In this document: positions 12,784 through 26,576 of the stretch, one piece after another
Numbering within the stretch: the stretch's first letter is position 1
How the letters are laid out: the number at the start of each line of letters is the position of its first letter
Source: Aquila chrysaetos chrysaetos
Taxonomy: Eukaryota > Chordata > Aves > Accipitriformes > Accipitridae
Assembly: GCF_900496995.4 (NCBI RefSeq)
Contig: NC_044007.1
Location: forward strand, 19,611,742 to 19,675,741
Direction of reading: 5' to 3'
Length of the DNA stretch: 64,000 bases
The notes under the pieces: generated by a model
Databases searched by the model: none
The model's input: the letters and a program-made list of their open reading frames with translations, nothing else
Told to the model about the DNA's origin: nothing
Translations under genes and position numbers: made by a program

Positions 12784-12904
12784 TTAGGACAGTTTTACAC
12801 CAATTTTGTTTTGTTCCTTTTTCATTAGCCTTTGGGCCTCTTTCTCCATTTTCTTTCGTTGTTGTTCTGCTGCTCTTTTTTCCCTTTCTGCTATCTTCTG
12901 TTGT
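12784..12904 (-). CDS. EBAG9: EBAG9 last coding exon
   Basis: Completes the Arg codon and reads QQKIAEREKRAAEQQRKKME, KEAQRLMKKEQNKIGVKLS, stop TAA (tta at 12784-12786 on +). This is the C-terminal coiled-coil region. Acceptor taattacag on the minus strand. Confidence 0.97.
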
Positions 12905-15900
12905 CTGTAATTAAAGAAAACATGAATTTCTAAATAACAGGAATCCAATTTTCAGCACAGTCATACCTTAAGTTCCTGTCAATAAATGCATTATTGTAAC
13001 TAATAAAACCAGAGCTTCGGTCTACTGTAGTTAGGCTCAGAACAGTTATTCTTTTATTGTGCTGAAGTCCTTATTTCAGATCAATCTCGTCTTAGGCAGT
13101 AATATTTGTTCAATCATTTTACAATCTAAAAGCCACTCAATTCTCAAAGATTCAGAGTAAGTGAATCAGTGAGAGTGTACGACAGTTATAAGGCCTAGAG
13201 CTATTTAGGAAAAAAAAAAAAAAAGAAGGAAAAAACCCCCAAAACTATCTAATGCTTTGAGTAGCAAGATTACCCATCTTTCCAAATTCAGACCAAAACA
13301 GTTCAACTTGTCTAGAACACTGACTTGTGTCCTCCCTTTCACTCAGCAGAGGCATCAGTAGTTATCCTCTTTGTAATGCAAGTACTACAAACATTTTCCT
13401 CATGATCAGATGAGGTAACTTCTAATACTCCCTTTCACATGTTCAGGATCTGTGTTGTACTCTATTGTTCAGTACAAATATAACCAATAGCCTTTAAGGA
13501 AATAAAAAAAATAATTCAAAAGTCTTCAGTTGTGTATCTTTTTAGCATTATTTCTTATCATTGCTATAAAACCCCAGACATCACTATCTGCTAGCTCAAA
13601 GAATGTGTCTACTGTAGTTTCCATTTTCAACAAATACATAGCTGACTAGAGCAAAGGAAAAAAAAAACCAACACAAAAATACACTCATTTTATTCCCGTA
13701 CTTCAGCTAGAACACATCACTGAGTGGCGTGGGGCAACAACTGGATCCATACTCCACGTTGCAGCTCTTTCCTGTACTGCCTAAGTAGTAATAGAATGGC
13801 ATAAGGAGGTCACTCCTGCTTTGGATTCAGCTTATTAGATATGAAAAAAATTGCTAAATTGCTTTCAAGAGGACTTAAAAAATAAAAATGAAGCTTCATT
13901 AACTTGAAAAGGTGAAATTTAACACAGATTTAGTAAGAATAAAGAATTGTTTATTAAAACAGAATAAAGAATTCTAATTGACAAGGCAGTAAGGAGTTAG
14001 CTTTCAATGTATCTAAATTACCTGGGCACATCCACTTAACTGTGTAAAACATACAGATTTAAAAACTGCCATCACCTGAAGCAACCTTCTCTGGTAGATT
14101 CCAACTATGGACAAACTGGGCACACAAAACCTAGAAATATTTGAGGTACAAAGACTACATATTATCTTTGTATTGGACAGGAGAGGGACTGCACTTATTT
14201 GCCTTGACTGATTATTAATGGCTAGAAGTTTTCCTATACTCTGTTAAGTTCCTCTGCCATCTGTCATGGAAGAATGAAATTAGTCATTCACATCAGGATC
14301 TACCTTCCCAAGTTAATGGAAGCCCAAAGGTTTTTTTGAGATCATGCCCCGCTATTCTACATTCCACCAGAAAGCCGGACAGTTGACAGTGTTGTCAGTC
14401 TAGCATATGCAGAGTAATAATATTTGCCACTTTACAGTAGCAGATTTTCTTACATTTCCCACACCTCAGAACAGATGCAGAAGGGAAGAAACTATATGTA
14501 CACCAGCCAGCATGTAGAGACAGTGAGCTCCAAAAAGCCACATGAGGTGTTAAGCAATGCCGCTATACATTTGCAATTCTCAAGTGAGGAAAGTCATAGC
14601 AGATCATGTTTCTTCCCCCCCCCCATAAAGTGCAGGACACAGAACTCCTCTGCATGGAAAAATGGTTTCCATGCCCTCTACTGGTTGAGTAATTTTATTA
14701 GACTTCAGTTATGCCCAAATGAGAAGAGACCTTCACATCACCTCAGATAGAGGCACTGAAGTCACCAAAAAACACAAACAAGCAGCTTACCACAAAGTGA
14801 TTACCTTTCCACTGCTCTTTTACTTGGTCATTATTCAAAACATTGATCTCTATTCCAAAATTCCTGCGTGTTTTCAACATAAAGTTACTACCTTTCAGGC
14901 TCAGAAAGGTTTCATCTCTCAATAAAGGAAGAGCCTATGATGAACTGCAGCCATATCTGACTCACTTTTTCTGGGTTCCAAAGCAAGGAGTTCAGCACTT
15001 TGGATGGAATGATGTAAGTTGTTTAAACCAGGAAAGTATTCATTCCTAATGTCAACCTTGCTTTGTGTTCCTAACACAAGTTATGTCCAAAAAACCCTAA
15101 ACTTCCCTCATTGGTTAGCAAAACACAAACTATAATCAGAACACTGTTAGCAGACTTTCTTATTCCAGTATGGTTTTAGTTACTGTATACCTTCTGAATA
15201 ACTGTAATAAGAATGATTTCATAACATTTGGTCTTTTACTTCAACACAACTAAAAATGCACCAGCATTTATCTTAACTGTTCCCACTGGGGAAAAAAAAA
15301 AAACTTCACTAGTATTAGAAAGTCTAAAGGTGCAGAAGAGTATCGACAATTTGCAGAAGAAACCAAGTTCTAACTAACTTCAATTAACTGAAAATCCAGT
15401 TTATCATCCACTATGCTGATTCATCACTGACTAGAAAATTTCCTCACATCCCAGCCCAGAACTTACTGGGGAGTGGGAAAAAAAAAAAAAAACAAAAAAA
15501 AAAACCAAGCCAGACTACAGGAACTTTTCAGGCACTAGTACCCTACTCCTCAGCACTGCCTTTCAGCATGCTTCAATTTCAATTCCAGGAAGCATTTGGC
15601 TTACTATACATGCTTATTTCAACTGTTACGTATACACATTAAGTCACCAGATAGGCTACAGGATACAGTCTTCTCTGCTATTTAGCAGGCCACAGCCCAT
15701 TTTTGCATGATCAGCACTCCATCACTACACAAATATTATTCCCATCTAAGATACTTCTGAATAGTAACTGAGGACCAACAGGTACCCAGACACAGCTAAC
15801 TAAGGGAGATCCTTACTTTTTCTGCACACTCATTTAATTCTCAATAGGCACTGCTGGAATACAGTCAGCATTAACACTCTGAAGGGTGAGGGGGACTTTG

Positions 15901-18900
15901 TCCCCCATTTAGCTGTCTGAAAACTTCAGATCATTTTGTAGACCAAGATGCAGTCTTCTAGCATTAAGAAGAGACTCCAGATCACTTCCTTACTAGTCTG
16001 TTGAAAACAGAGCCAGGCCTGTCAAGTACTATACTTAAGTTTTATGTTAAATGTCAGATGTTAATTACACCACAGATGTGCTGCAAGAGAAACTGTAAAC
16101 CCAAAAGGTATTTCCTATCAATCTTGCTGAAAATCATCCAGCACTTTCCTCAATTACAGAGAAACATTGTAATTTGGTATGCCATGAATAAAACAAAGGT
16201 TACAGAATTAGAATTGGCTGAATTTATTATCTATCATTAATGCATCAAAAGTGTGCTGGTGACTTCCCTCTTCTTATTCTACTGGTTGAAAAAAGTGTAT
16301 TTTCCCAAATACTACAATAAAAATAGTTGACTAGAATCCTCTTTTTAAAAAATACCTTTTTTCCTTTAAAGATTCACCGTTCTAGAATGATTTTTTAATA
16401 TATCATGTCCTTACTTCATATTATCACCGTTGTCCCACTGAAGCCATGTATTTGTGATTTTGTGGGTGGAATGAGAGCAGTTTAGGAAGCTGGAGCCATC
16501 TAAGGCAGGTTATCTGATGACATAGGAAGCAATTAAAGTTTGATAAAACCTTGAAGTGAAACCGGTTAACAGAAGTCACTGCCAATTCAAATCATTGCAT
16601 GTGATTAACTTAAACTCAGTCTGCATCTCTTTACCCTTCATACTCCTTCCGCGTATTCTTAAAAGGAAAAAAAAAGAACACAGATGGAACAGATGAAGTA
16701 GTCACGCTAGCTTCGTGCAAGACACTGATTTTACATTCAAGCCTTACCAGCTAGTTAAGTTAGCTAGAAAAGCATAGCTCCTACAGCAATTCCAAGAACA
16801 TACTTACTACTTCACCTTCTATCCTGAACTATTGTTTACTTTACAGCACATGGTTATGATCCTTTTCATAAGGACATCCAGCAGTATTTTACTTAAGCTG
16901 AAACATGTTATTTGTACATAATAAATTGTTGGGCTTGGGGCATGCTAGTTTTTTGGGGGGTTGGGGAGGTGGGAAGTGTGTGTGTGTGGTACTGTGCTGT
17001 TCCAATGTTCCAGTGGTTGTCAGATTTCCCCTGCTATCTCATCTATTAAATTGATTAGATCCAGAATGTATTCTGCCAAGTACCAGTTACACAGAGATCA
17101 GATGCATAAAAATCATTTGTCTTAAGAATTAACAATTCTTAGCACTTATCAGAAAGGTGTTACAACAAACAAACCTACATTTGATTCTTTTACATGTAAA
17201 AAGTTTACATGGTGTTACATTATTTTCAGTTACCTAAGAACTTCTTCTGCCTGCCAGGCAGCATCTTCCTCTTCTTCCCAGGCATTAGTATTTTCTTGCC
17301 AAGTATCCAAGTCTCCCAGTTCAGGCTGAAACAAAAGAAGAGAAGCTCTAAGCACATGGAAAAATTAGATAAAATGCTTATTTTTAACCTTGATGCTTCA
17401 GACTTCCAGAAATATTTGAGATATGACAGTACTTCTCAGCTTATTGTCTATGAGTTTTCCTCTGCTCTAATACTGACTTTTTCCAGTTAATTGTTGGAGG
17501 GTTTTTTTGATTCTATTTGCGGGTAACAAAGGAAGGAAGGAAGTACTGGAGTACATTTTTAGGAAGGAGAAGACAAGTTGAGCAGATGAAATGAGCAGAT
17601 ACTGTAAAAGATTTCTGGAAGTTGCATGGACAAACCAACATGTACATCCACATGTTTGGGTGTCCAATATCACTTGAGTGCTGCTTTTACTCACTAGAAG
17701 GCCTTTCCTGAATTAATTTAATTATGGACAGTCTAAGGAAGTGGTATGACCATTCTGTACTGCTTTCTGCCTAGACCTTTTTGTGCACTATGTTAATAAA
17801 AGCAGAAGCACTGTTAACGAAGGCAAAGGGGAAGTGAGGGAGACCACCTCCCTCTGAACAGCCAGCCTGTTAGGTAACTAGACTATTTTTTCAAAGGGTA
17901 AAGAGCAAAAAATTAGGAGAGCAAAGGTAACCCAGAGGCTTTAAAAAAAAAAAAAAGTATAGTCCATTGCTTTAGAAGATTTGCAAGTATAAAAGTGTTT
18001 GGAAACTTCTTACCTTTTTATCACTGATCTGTTAAGTTTCTCAGTAAAATAAATTAGTTAAAATTAGATTAACTACTTCATTGCTTTGAACCAAATACTC
18101 AATTTTAAAACAATTTACATTATTCCACAGCTATTCCTCTTGCTCCCACAACACAGACCTTAGGCAGACTATTCCTTCTCCTACAGAACAGTCATTTAAC
18201 TGTCAAATATAAGATCAACGCTTAGAGCATACTCACAGACTGGTGAATAAAAGGAATATCTTGTGTAGCTGCTAATCTGCTAGAGAATCCTGTGTTTCCC
18301 TCTGGAATCCCAAAATTTAGAGGCTCTCGTTTTTTAATAACTATCTGAAAATATTCAAAAAAAGGAACAAAAAGTGGTAAGTCAAAGCACCGCACAGATG
18401 CCTTGGTGATCATATAACTCTGTTCCTGTGAAGGTACAGCTACAGAACACCGCACAGGTTCTGGAAGCTGTACAGCCAAATGAACTGGTAAGTGAGAGAA
18501 ACTAAATGCAAAAGACACAAGAACTCCCTCTTCCCCCCACTAGCTTTTTCTTAAGTCACATGGAAACCTACGACTATATCAAGACAGAGAAAGGGCACAA
18601 AGAATTACTGATCAAATACCCACATCTCCCAGTACTCATATAAGCTACCAATTACATGACATATTCCTTGGAGAAATCCTGCTTCCATGATAAGTCACTG
18701 TAAGATACTACTCTTGAGGACAGTGCTGTCTGCACAGCTACACTGCTTTGGAACATAAGCTCTCTTAGCTACTTCAATAGCATATCTGTGCAGACAATTT
18801 AAGTTTCAACAGTTGCAATGTAATTCACTATCACATCAACTGGTAAAGCTCTGTACTGATCTGGCTGAAAAACATGCACTAATGCTTCTCCTAAAAGTCT

Positions 18901-21900
18901 TATTAGCAAATTTAACATGCTTGCTAAGATCATGTATCCCTTACTTGTTTTGACCTCAAGATACAAACTTACTTACTTCATTTACCCTACTTTTAAGTCT
19001 CTGCTGTTTTCAGAAGAGGTAGATTCACAGTTCCACTGCCTGTACAAATGCTAGTACCAATGCAAGAAAGCAAACAGGACTAGACCATCTTATTTAGCAA
19101 TGGCAGACTCTATTATTTGACTGAAGTTCTATTTCCAGACATTGTAGATATGAGGGGTAACATGAGTAGATTCCACCTCAGATCTTGGGGTTTATATTGA
19201 GTCCCAATTCAGTGGAAATAAAAACACAAATTCATATATAAGTGTGGTAACAAGGCCAAGCTAGCAGGAATGTTCTTTATGGTGCCTGCAGTCATCCCTA
19301 GAGATACACTTAAACTAAACCCAGTATACAGTATTCAAACAGCATGGACTCTTCTTGAGTTTTGTCCTAAGCCTGAAGTTCATTCCATTAGGCAAAAAAT
19401 GTCATTAGATACAAAGGAGAAATCTACCTCTCCTCAGTCCTCCTTTGCCCCAGATTTTGGGAGATCAAAATCCTTAGAAGAATTTAGTTCACAGAATACT
19501 GCAGATCCTGAATGTATAGAAAGCTGACCCCAGTAACATCTCCAGTTCACAGGACCACAGGAAGATTCAGATTGGAAGGGGCCTTGGGAGGTCTGTAATC
19601 CAGCCTCCTCCTCAAACCATTGTCAGCTCTGAGGCTGATGAAGGTACTCAGTGCTTATCCACTTGGGTCTTAAAAACTTCCAGAGATGAAGACTGCACAG
19701 CCTCTCTGGTAACCTGTTCCAGTACTTGACTGCCTTTGTTGTGAAAAAGGTTTTCCAATTGACTCAAAGCCCTGTAAATACCCAGCTGGAAGATTTCCAC
19801 ATAGAAACAAAACTTGCAATTACCAGAAGTTTAATCAGCATTTATTTACGGTGTTGATGCTCTTGTGGATACACCCTTCTGTCTTGTCTCCATAATAAAA
19901 ATGGATATTTGAAGAGCGAGCCATTTTGAAATATCAACTCCCTAATTCCAGCCTCCCCAATATAACTTGGTGAAACAAGTAACCATTGTTTTCTGAAACA
20001 GCAGTGCTGCTACCTCAAACTTCAGCAGAGCAGGACATGGAATGTCTCCATTCAAATAACGGAATGGTATGAGCACAGATATCTTAGTGCAGTGGTTCCA
20101 TTTTCAGAATTAAAGTGACTTGAGGGTTCTCACATTATACTTCCCAGAGCCTTCAGACTATGAAATTATTAGTAAGTTTCCAGTACATTAAGACTAAAGA
20201 TGTAAACATGAACTAGCATCACATTTGTTAAGATTTCAAAGAGTCAGTATTTTTAATAGGACATATTAGACTACACATCAGCACCTATTCTCATTTCAAC
20301 AAAACAGCTTAATTTTACCAGCAGCACCTTCTATAAGTTGGCAATTTACTTATAGCCTATTTTAAAGCAAGTAAAACTCTCCCTAAGTATAGTTGAAAGT
20401 GCAATACTTACTTTTTGAGTTTTTCTTATAGTTGGTGTCATATCTTTGAAATAATCAGGTTCCATTTGTTCCAAAGGATTTTGCTGAGCAGCCACATTAC
20501 CATTGCCACCTTCAATCTTCACACTGGTGGGTGCATCTTCATCCCATGAAGACCAGTCTTCTACTTCAGGCTGAATAGAAATATATGGTACAAGTTAATA
20601 TTATCTGCAAGTAAAAACTTGACTTTTTATACCTTGCTAAGATATATACTTAATATTATATAGCATACATAATAATATTTTCTCTTTCTAAGATATATAC
20701 CAATCTTATTGTAGGACTGATGTAATCACTCTGTTAAGTGATTATCTATTAAGTCACCTACCACTTAAGCAATTACCTGTTTAGGAACAGATGAATAATC
20801 CACTGTGGTTGGCAAAGTTATTTGGTCTCCACTTAACTTTCGCCCTCTTCCAGACCTGAAAGAAAAATGTAGGATTCCTCCAAGCTCTGAAAACATGAGC
20901 ACTAAGTTTAAAAAAAACAAAAAGGAAGTCTGAGAACAGCACTACTGAAAATAGTCATGGCTAAAACATTAAGTGCTTAAACTACCTTAGTATTAACTAC
21001 TGCCAGTAAAAGTCTACTAAACAAAGGAATTTCATCATGAATTTAAAGCAGTGTTCACAAGAATTTCAAAGTGCAATTTACTTTTCAAACTGCAGTGGAG
21101 AAATAGAGGAGAAGCAAGTTTAAGTAATATGAAAATGGACAAATGAACTCAGTTATTTGCATACAGTAGGTTATAATTTTTAGATTGTCAGTGTTTAAGA
21201 AGCAAACACTATCGATCTACATTTGTTCAAAGATAACCACTTCTACCGTAAACTGAGAAATCTTTCTACTTGTCTTGGATGTTAAGCTGTGTCTAACAAA
21301 TCACCTTCTGAGCTGCTTTATTTGAAAGCCCGTCTAAAGCATTTTTTCCTTCAGAATCTAAACAGAAGTAGTACACGGCTATGCAAGTCAACAGCTTCTG
21401 TTCAATACACGTTTCTACTTAAAGAACATTGTTTCAAAGCATTTCAATAACTATATCAAAAAATTTCAATTGAAAACAAACACTAATGCATTGCAAATAA
21501 ACCACCTAGATATTTACTTAATGACAGCGTTCAAAGATCACAATAATAATTAAAATATTCTTAGCCTTACAACACAAGAAAATGAAATTCAGGCTCATAC
21601 TCATGTTCTCCCCAAGGAGTGTAAGCTCCTATAGCAAGACAGTCATGTAATTGACCTTATGCAGCTTGGAAAAGTTAAGTTTCATTTATTAGTACTGATG
21701 AGAATAAAACTGGGAAACTAAAATTTGGAGTTCGTATCCATTAGTTTTACTATTATAGGACATTTTACCATCAACTCGTAATAGCCAAATTGCTTGTAAT
21801 ACCACCTCCGCTGCATGCTGGTGAGTGATTAGATACATTTTTCCTGCTTTAAGCCAAATAGATTCTTCCTTAGGAAAGATCAGGTGCTATCATCAGATTT

Positions 21901-24288
21901 TCAAGCTTTATATAATTAACTCGAGCCCCTTTAGAAACTGTTCCTTTAAGCTGAAAAGCAACACAGTTTAGGGGTAAAGGAAGGTGAAAACACTGTTCCC
22001 TCAAACACAGCCTGGTTCTGGCCGACTAGATTTAGTTGATGTCTCTGAAGTAAACCCAAGCTTGGAAACATCCTCCTTCAGACCTGTACAACATACACAT
22101 CTTTAATACTATTCTAAGCCATCACGTCTGCAATTGTATATATTTCCCTATTTATATGATCTAGAAGACTCCAAAAAGTGGCTTATAACAAACATTCATC
22201 TAGCCAAAATGATTACACTGATAAGGGTGACGGTGGGAAGAAACAGCTAGTGTCATACATGGGAAAGAATATGCTACACAGGACAGCACTGAGGAAGGCT
22301 ACGTATCTCCACTTCCTTTTCTATAAAGGCAACAAGATGCTTATACAAAGAGTTGCTTCACAACCATCATTAGACAGATATTGATCACTGCTCTGAATGC
22401 CAAATGCCTCAAGAATTCTTGGTTTTGTTTCTCCTTACTAATTAGCAGCATCCAGATTTCTCAGCTGGAGATAACTAGAGATTTTAAGCAGAACTAAGTT
22501 TCATCTCTTTTTATACTTACACCTTTTATTTCCTGGAAACAGTGGATTCAGGCAAGCTGTTGTTTATCAAAAAAAGTTTTAACTGAAAAGAGGACTAGCA
22601 CCATATGTAGGCTTTACGCCAACTAGAAAGATGCATGATCTCTACAGGCACTTGTTTAAATGAAAAACTAATGTAAACTATATAATCTAAATATGTACTA
22701 GCTCGGATCCACTGAATTAAAATGCACATTTAATTAAATCACATTTGCTGGTTTATCAGACATACTCATATGCAGGGGTGCATTACAGGAAAACAAAATT
22801 TATCAAGCTATGCTTTGCAGCTGACGTTAAAAAACATCTGTAGTTAATGGACTGAACTAATTTGATCCACTGACTTGCTTATGTGAAAGATTTTACATTT
22901 TCATTCTTTCAAATAATTGTTATTCACAAAAGAGAAGTTCTCCTACTTTTTACTCCCAAGCAGTTCCTCAGCTGTTCATTTTGAGGATTTAGTTCATTCA
23001 AAAGTTGAAGAACAGAGGAAAATACTGTCATTACACCTACTAAACCATTATCTGCTTATAAAAAGCTATCTTAACACTTAGAGAGATGAAGTGTCCACAT
23101 AATATAGAAGCTATCATCGACTCAGTGTTTTGACTTCCTTTAGAACTTGAACAGCAAGTACTCTTAATTTAATTTGGAATTCAAATCGCAGAACTAAGGT
23201 TGACATCTATACTGCTGTATGCAGCATTAGAATGTATCTTTTTAAAGCTTCACTAGATCTGTAGTGAATTTACCAACGAGCTGAGAGCTTCCTCTTATGC
23301 TTGGAATAAGGTGAAGAAGAAATAAACAGTTATTTTGTGTCTACCACATATTCTGCATATGCTTTAAACTGACTACTACTTTGCCAGTGATCATACACAT
23401 CTGCAAGAGTGGCAAGAAGTAACAGTAGTTCACATGACAGCACAGTGCCACAAAGATCTACCTCAGGTACTCTGCTACTGTACTACTGAACTCTACTATT
23501 ATACAACTGTAACTCTTCAGGGTTTTTGGAATGCTTCTAGGTACTACACTGCTGTGTTCATGGGTCTACAATTCAAAAGAACACTACATATGACTTAGAG
23601 TAAGCAAAAAAATGTCATGTTCATTAAAAAAAAAAAAAAAAAAATCAGTTCCCTTGAACTTCAATCACTGTCCTCCAAACTTCTGAAAGAACCTTCAACA
23701 GGCAGAAGAATCTGAAGTCTCAGGCAACTGTTTCTTAACAAAGCAGTGACTTCTTGAAAATCACTTACATTTATAATGAAAGCCTACTGACTGATGACTG
23801 GGTGGATGCTGCCATTAACTGAATCTCTTAAAAAAAGAAAACATCACTTGCCAAGTACTGCTAGAAAACACAGAGAACAATTTTTCTTAAAGTTTGACAC
23901 AGAATAGTTTTAAAAGGCAATTTTAAAACCCTGTCAGAGCTGTTTAGAAAACACTCCTCATTAGAGCTATCATACCACAAAATACACTCACAACTGCATT
24001 ACATAGACTTTTGAACGCCGAAGGAATATGCAGATTAAACAATAAATTTGACTTAGTTTTTATCTGTCTTGATTGTTTTGCAATTAGTAAAATCAGAACT
24101 GGGAAAAGTGGTGGATGGGTGCTGGGAGTAGGAAAGAAGTGCAAGAACCTGTAATTAAAAAAGAAAAGGTAACCAAATTAAAAAAAAAAAAAAAGACATG
24201 TTTACCTGCATATTAACTTTTTAATGAAAGAAAGCACTGCTGCCAGGCAAGTACAGATTTTAAAGAGTCGAAACTGTGTTATGGCCAT
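12784..24288 (-). CDS. EBAG9: EBAG9 / RCAS1, complete coding sequence in six exons
   Basis: On the minus strand, coding exons in order are 24288-24206, 20855-20777, 20570-20412, 18344-18237, 17325-17234 and 12904-12784. They sum to 642 nt, which is 213 codons plus TAA, the same length as human EBAG9. The start MAITQFRLFKICTCLAAVL contains the N-terminal hydrophobic segment (about residues 8-27). The middle has RGRKLSGDQITLPTTVDYSS, DWSSWDEDAPTSVKIEGGNG and KKREPLNFGIPEG. A Trp/Glu-rich block and a basic coiled coil (AAEQQRKKMEKEAQRLMKKE) follow, ending KIGVKLS. By family knowledge it is an estrogen-responsive Golgi/secretory-pathway membrane protein that restrains regulated exocytosis. All junctions are GT-AG and keep frame. 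A noncoding first exon lies in the CpG island near 31.7 kb. Confidence 0.98.
12905..17233 (-). other. EBAG9: EBAG9 intron (last)
   Basis: 4.3 kb of AT-rich intron with short A-runs (13212-13224, 15290-15303, 15478-15505). A G-rich stretch at about 16930-16975 has four or more G-runs. No coding sequence recognised. Confidence 0.8.
17234..17325 (-). CDS. EBAG9: EBAG9 coding exon 5
   Basis: PELGDLDTWQENTNAWEEEE, then DAAWQAEEVL and the first two bases of Arg. A Trp/Glu-rich acidic block typical of EBAG9. Acceptor tgtttcag and donor GTAACT on the minus strand. Confidence 0.96.
17326..18236 (-). other. EBAG9: EBAG9 intron
   Basis: 0.9 kb. Nothing recognised apart from an A-run at about 17943-17956. 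Confidence 0.8.
18237..18344 (-). CDS. EBAG9: EBAG9 coding exon 4
   Basis: 36 codons: IVIKKREPLNFGIPEG, then TGFSSRLAATQDIPFIHQS. Acceptor atattttcag and donor GTGAGT on the minus strand. Phase 0 at both ends. Confidence 0.96.
18345..20411 (-). other. EBAG9: EBAG9 intron with CR1 fragment
   Basis: 2.1 kb holding a truncated CR1 element (19549-19775). The open frame at 19270-19527 is not conserved coding sequence. Confidence 0.8.
19549..19775 (-). mobile_element. CR1 LINE, truncated 3' fragment
   Basis: The plus strand carries the words gattggaaggggccttggga, then aaaaacttccagagatgaag, cctctctggtaacctgttcc and agtacttgactgcctttgtt in the order and spacing of the reverse complement of the CR1 3' end. 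The element is therefore on -, 5'-truncated as most CR1 copies are, and diverged. CR1 is the main LINE of birds and other sauropsids. Confidence 0.85.
20412..20570 (-). CDS. EBAG9: EBAG9 coding exon 3
   Basis: 53 codons: PEVEDWSSWDEDAPTSVKIE, GGNGNVAAQQ, then DYFKDMTPTIRKTQK. Acceptor ctattcag and donor GTAAGT on the minus strand. Only 206 bp of intron separate it from coding exon 2. Confidence 0.96.
20777..20855 (-). CDS. EBAG9: EBAG9 coding exon 2
   Basis: Completes the split Arg codon, then reads SGRGRKLSGDQITLPTTVDY and SSVPKQ. Acceptor tctttcag and donor GTAATT on the minus strand. 79 nt. Confidence 0.96.
20856..24205 (-). other. EBAG9: EBAG9 intron
   Basis: 3.3 kb, AT-rich, with A-runs at about 23625-23644 and 24180-24194. 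No gene or clear mobile element recognised. Confidence 0.8.
24206..24288 (-). CDS. EBAG9: EBAG9 coding exon 1 (start codon, membrane segment)
   Basis: The spliced exon begins at 24303 (acceptor ttttgcag on -) with 15 nt of leader. The ATG at 24288-24286 is in strong context (CTCACCATGG). It encodes MAITQFRLFKICTCLAAVLS then FIKKLIC plus a split Arg codon, the signal-anchor-like N terminus. The donor GTAAAC is followed within 10 nt by a run of 14 T on the minus strand. Confidence 0.97.
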
Positions 24289-26576
24289 GGTGAGAAACCC
24301 TTCCTGCAAAAGAAAAAAAGTTAGATGTAGAGGATTATACATATTTACATAGTTCTTAAGTCAATTTCCTTACTTGCTGATAAGCAAGGAGCATTCAGTG
24401 AAGCTATATTAATGCAAGAAAAGAGAGGAGGTACCTGGAGCAAAGATGCTACCTGCCTACTATCAGGACATTTCACTGATGGAAATAATACAAGTACCCA
24501 ATGTTTATGGCCTTTAAAGAAACAGCACAGAATCATACGTAAAGTCACAGTTAAAGATACATTTAAAGGGGAAGTGCAGGCAACCAATTGCAGTGACTGT
24601 ACAGCTGATCTGTTTTAGACACTAACAATGGCACTGAACACTAGCAATGCAAGGAGAACAGAATAATCATCAGTAAGCTCACATTTGCTTCAGCAAGTCT
24701 TACACATTCAAATTATAAATTTAGTCATCAAGTCAAAACCCAAAATTGGTCATTTAAATTTAGTTTCCAATTTGATGGAAAGGTATGATGAGAAAGAACA
24801 TTGGTTATTTTGGAACCAGTGTCACTGAAAAATCATCAGCAAAGAAAGACTCTGTTCATCCTGTGTACACTATAGCACCAGTTAACCCCCAGATCTATCA
24901 AAACTCCTATGCCAGACTGGGTCATGCTAGCAAACCCAGCCAAGAAAAAATTCATCTTTGGCTGAAGCCACTTATGTTGGCAGCTATTTTTCAGTGTCAG
25001 TTTGATAACCCAGAGAATTTATACTCGGTATATCATATTATTCCAACAGATCCCCTCAAATAGGTACAGACTGAGTCAGAATAATCTGCTGTAATTCAAG
25101 GATCCCTTTTCTCTCTTCTACAGGTGAACATTTCAGAGTAAAGAATAAGAGGTTAGGCTTCAGAAATAGCTTTTCATTACATACATCTACACCTCTAACA
25201 ACATTTTCTGTTGCAAGTTTAACATACCTTCTGGTGAGAAGAGAAGGCAGCCCTGTGACATTTTCCTCAGGCCATGAGTATTCCATGGAAGGACAGCTTG
25301 ATTTCAAATATGCTATGGCATTTAAATCACTTTTTATATTCCAGGCTTTAAATTAGGAAGAGTCAGGAAGGTGGATCATTAGGTAGGCTGCTCCAATACT
25401 GCCCTGAGGATTTTATTAAAAAGTACATAATGGGATTTGTGAGCTTCATGGAGCTTAGATTTATTTTTTACTGGTGCTCATTTCCTAGATAATATAACTA
25501 GTATTAAACACTGTAATATAGTACTGGAAATATTGCTTCACATACAGTCCAGATCAGGAATTTCTACTACTGAAAAGTCATACAGGGTCCTATTAAATAA
25601 ACAGGCCCTTCTACTGTAAAATGGAAGGCTTAAGTCAATAAATACACACCAAATTACAGACCGCACTACCAAGCTGTAGCTCAGGAGAAAGGCCTCACAG
25701 GACACATTTCACCTCTACTTCAACACCAGCATTGTCTTAATCTCATTTCATGGGATACTTAAAAATGTAGAGAACCTTGTGGTTCTCTGTGTGGGTAATA
25801 CCCGCAACAGTAAGTATTAAATGGGCTCTTCATCTAACAGGAACAGGAAAAAGTCAAACTTCCCACAAATAAGCAAGAACAGCAGACACCGTCCAACACA
25901 TTTATCTTTTAGTTTTAAAGACAGGTCTATAACTCCATATTGTGCTTAAGCACTTCCTTACCTTCTGGAATAAGCAGTTTTGACAACATCTAGGTGACAG
26001 AAGAATGCATCAGCCAAGAATTTGAAGGATTCAGAAACAGTGGAAGTTAGTGAAAAAATGGTGGATAGTAACGAGATGGACAGTTCTCTATTCTAAAGGC
26101 AGAAATTATTGCAAACTAACGCTGAATTGGTGAAAGAAATTGTTACTTTTAGAAAAGGCAGCTAGAAGCCATCTACCCTGGATTTGAGGTATGAAGAGCA
26201 GGTGACCTGCTGAAATGAGAATAAAGGTTATGTCTTTTTTGAAAGAAGCCTTGTTTAGCAGCTCACTCCACTCTTCTCTATCAGAATTCACTCTTCTATC
26301 AGCTTGGCAGGCAGGAGGCAAGGAGTAGAAAAGTACTCAATGTTAGAAAGAGTAAAGCTGTTTTCCCCTGTTTAGCCTACCTAACTGCCACAGTGGACAC
26401 TCCAGACAGATACTAAATTAAAAAACAAACTATTGATTGAAAAGGTTGTTTTAGTAAGCAACCATTACTCAAAAATCCCTGCAGACTCTATATTATTTGT
26501 GCCTAAGTTCAAAGGACTAGGCCATTTACTACCTCAGTGCAAAACTAAAACCTAAACAATATTCAAGTGTGTCAGT

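Noticed and set aside
19270-19527. 85-codon frame next to the CR1 fragment
   Set aside because: Sits in an EBAG9 intron on the opposite strand; no CR1 reverse-transcriptase motif or other known domain.
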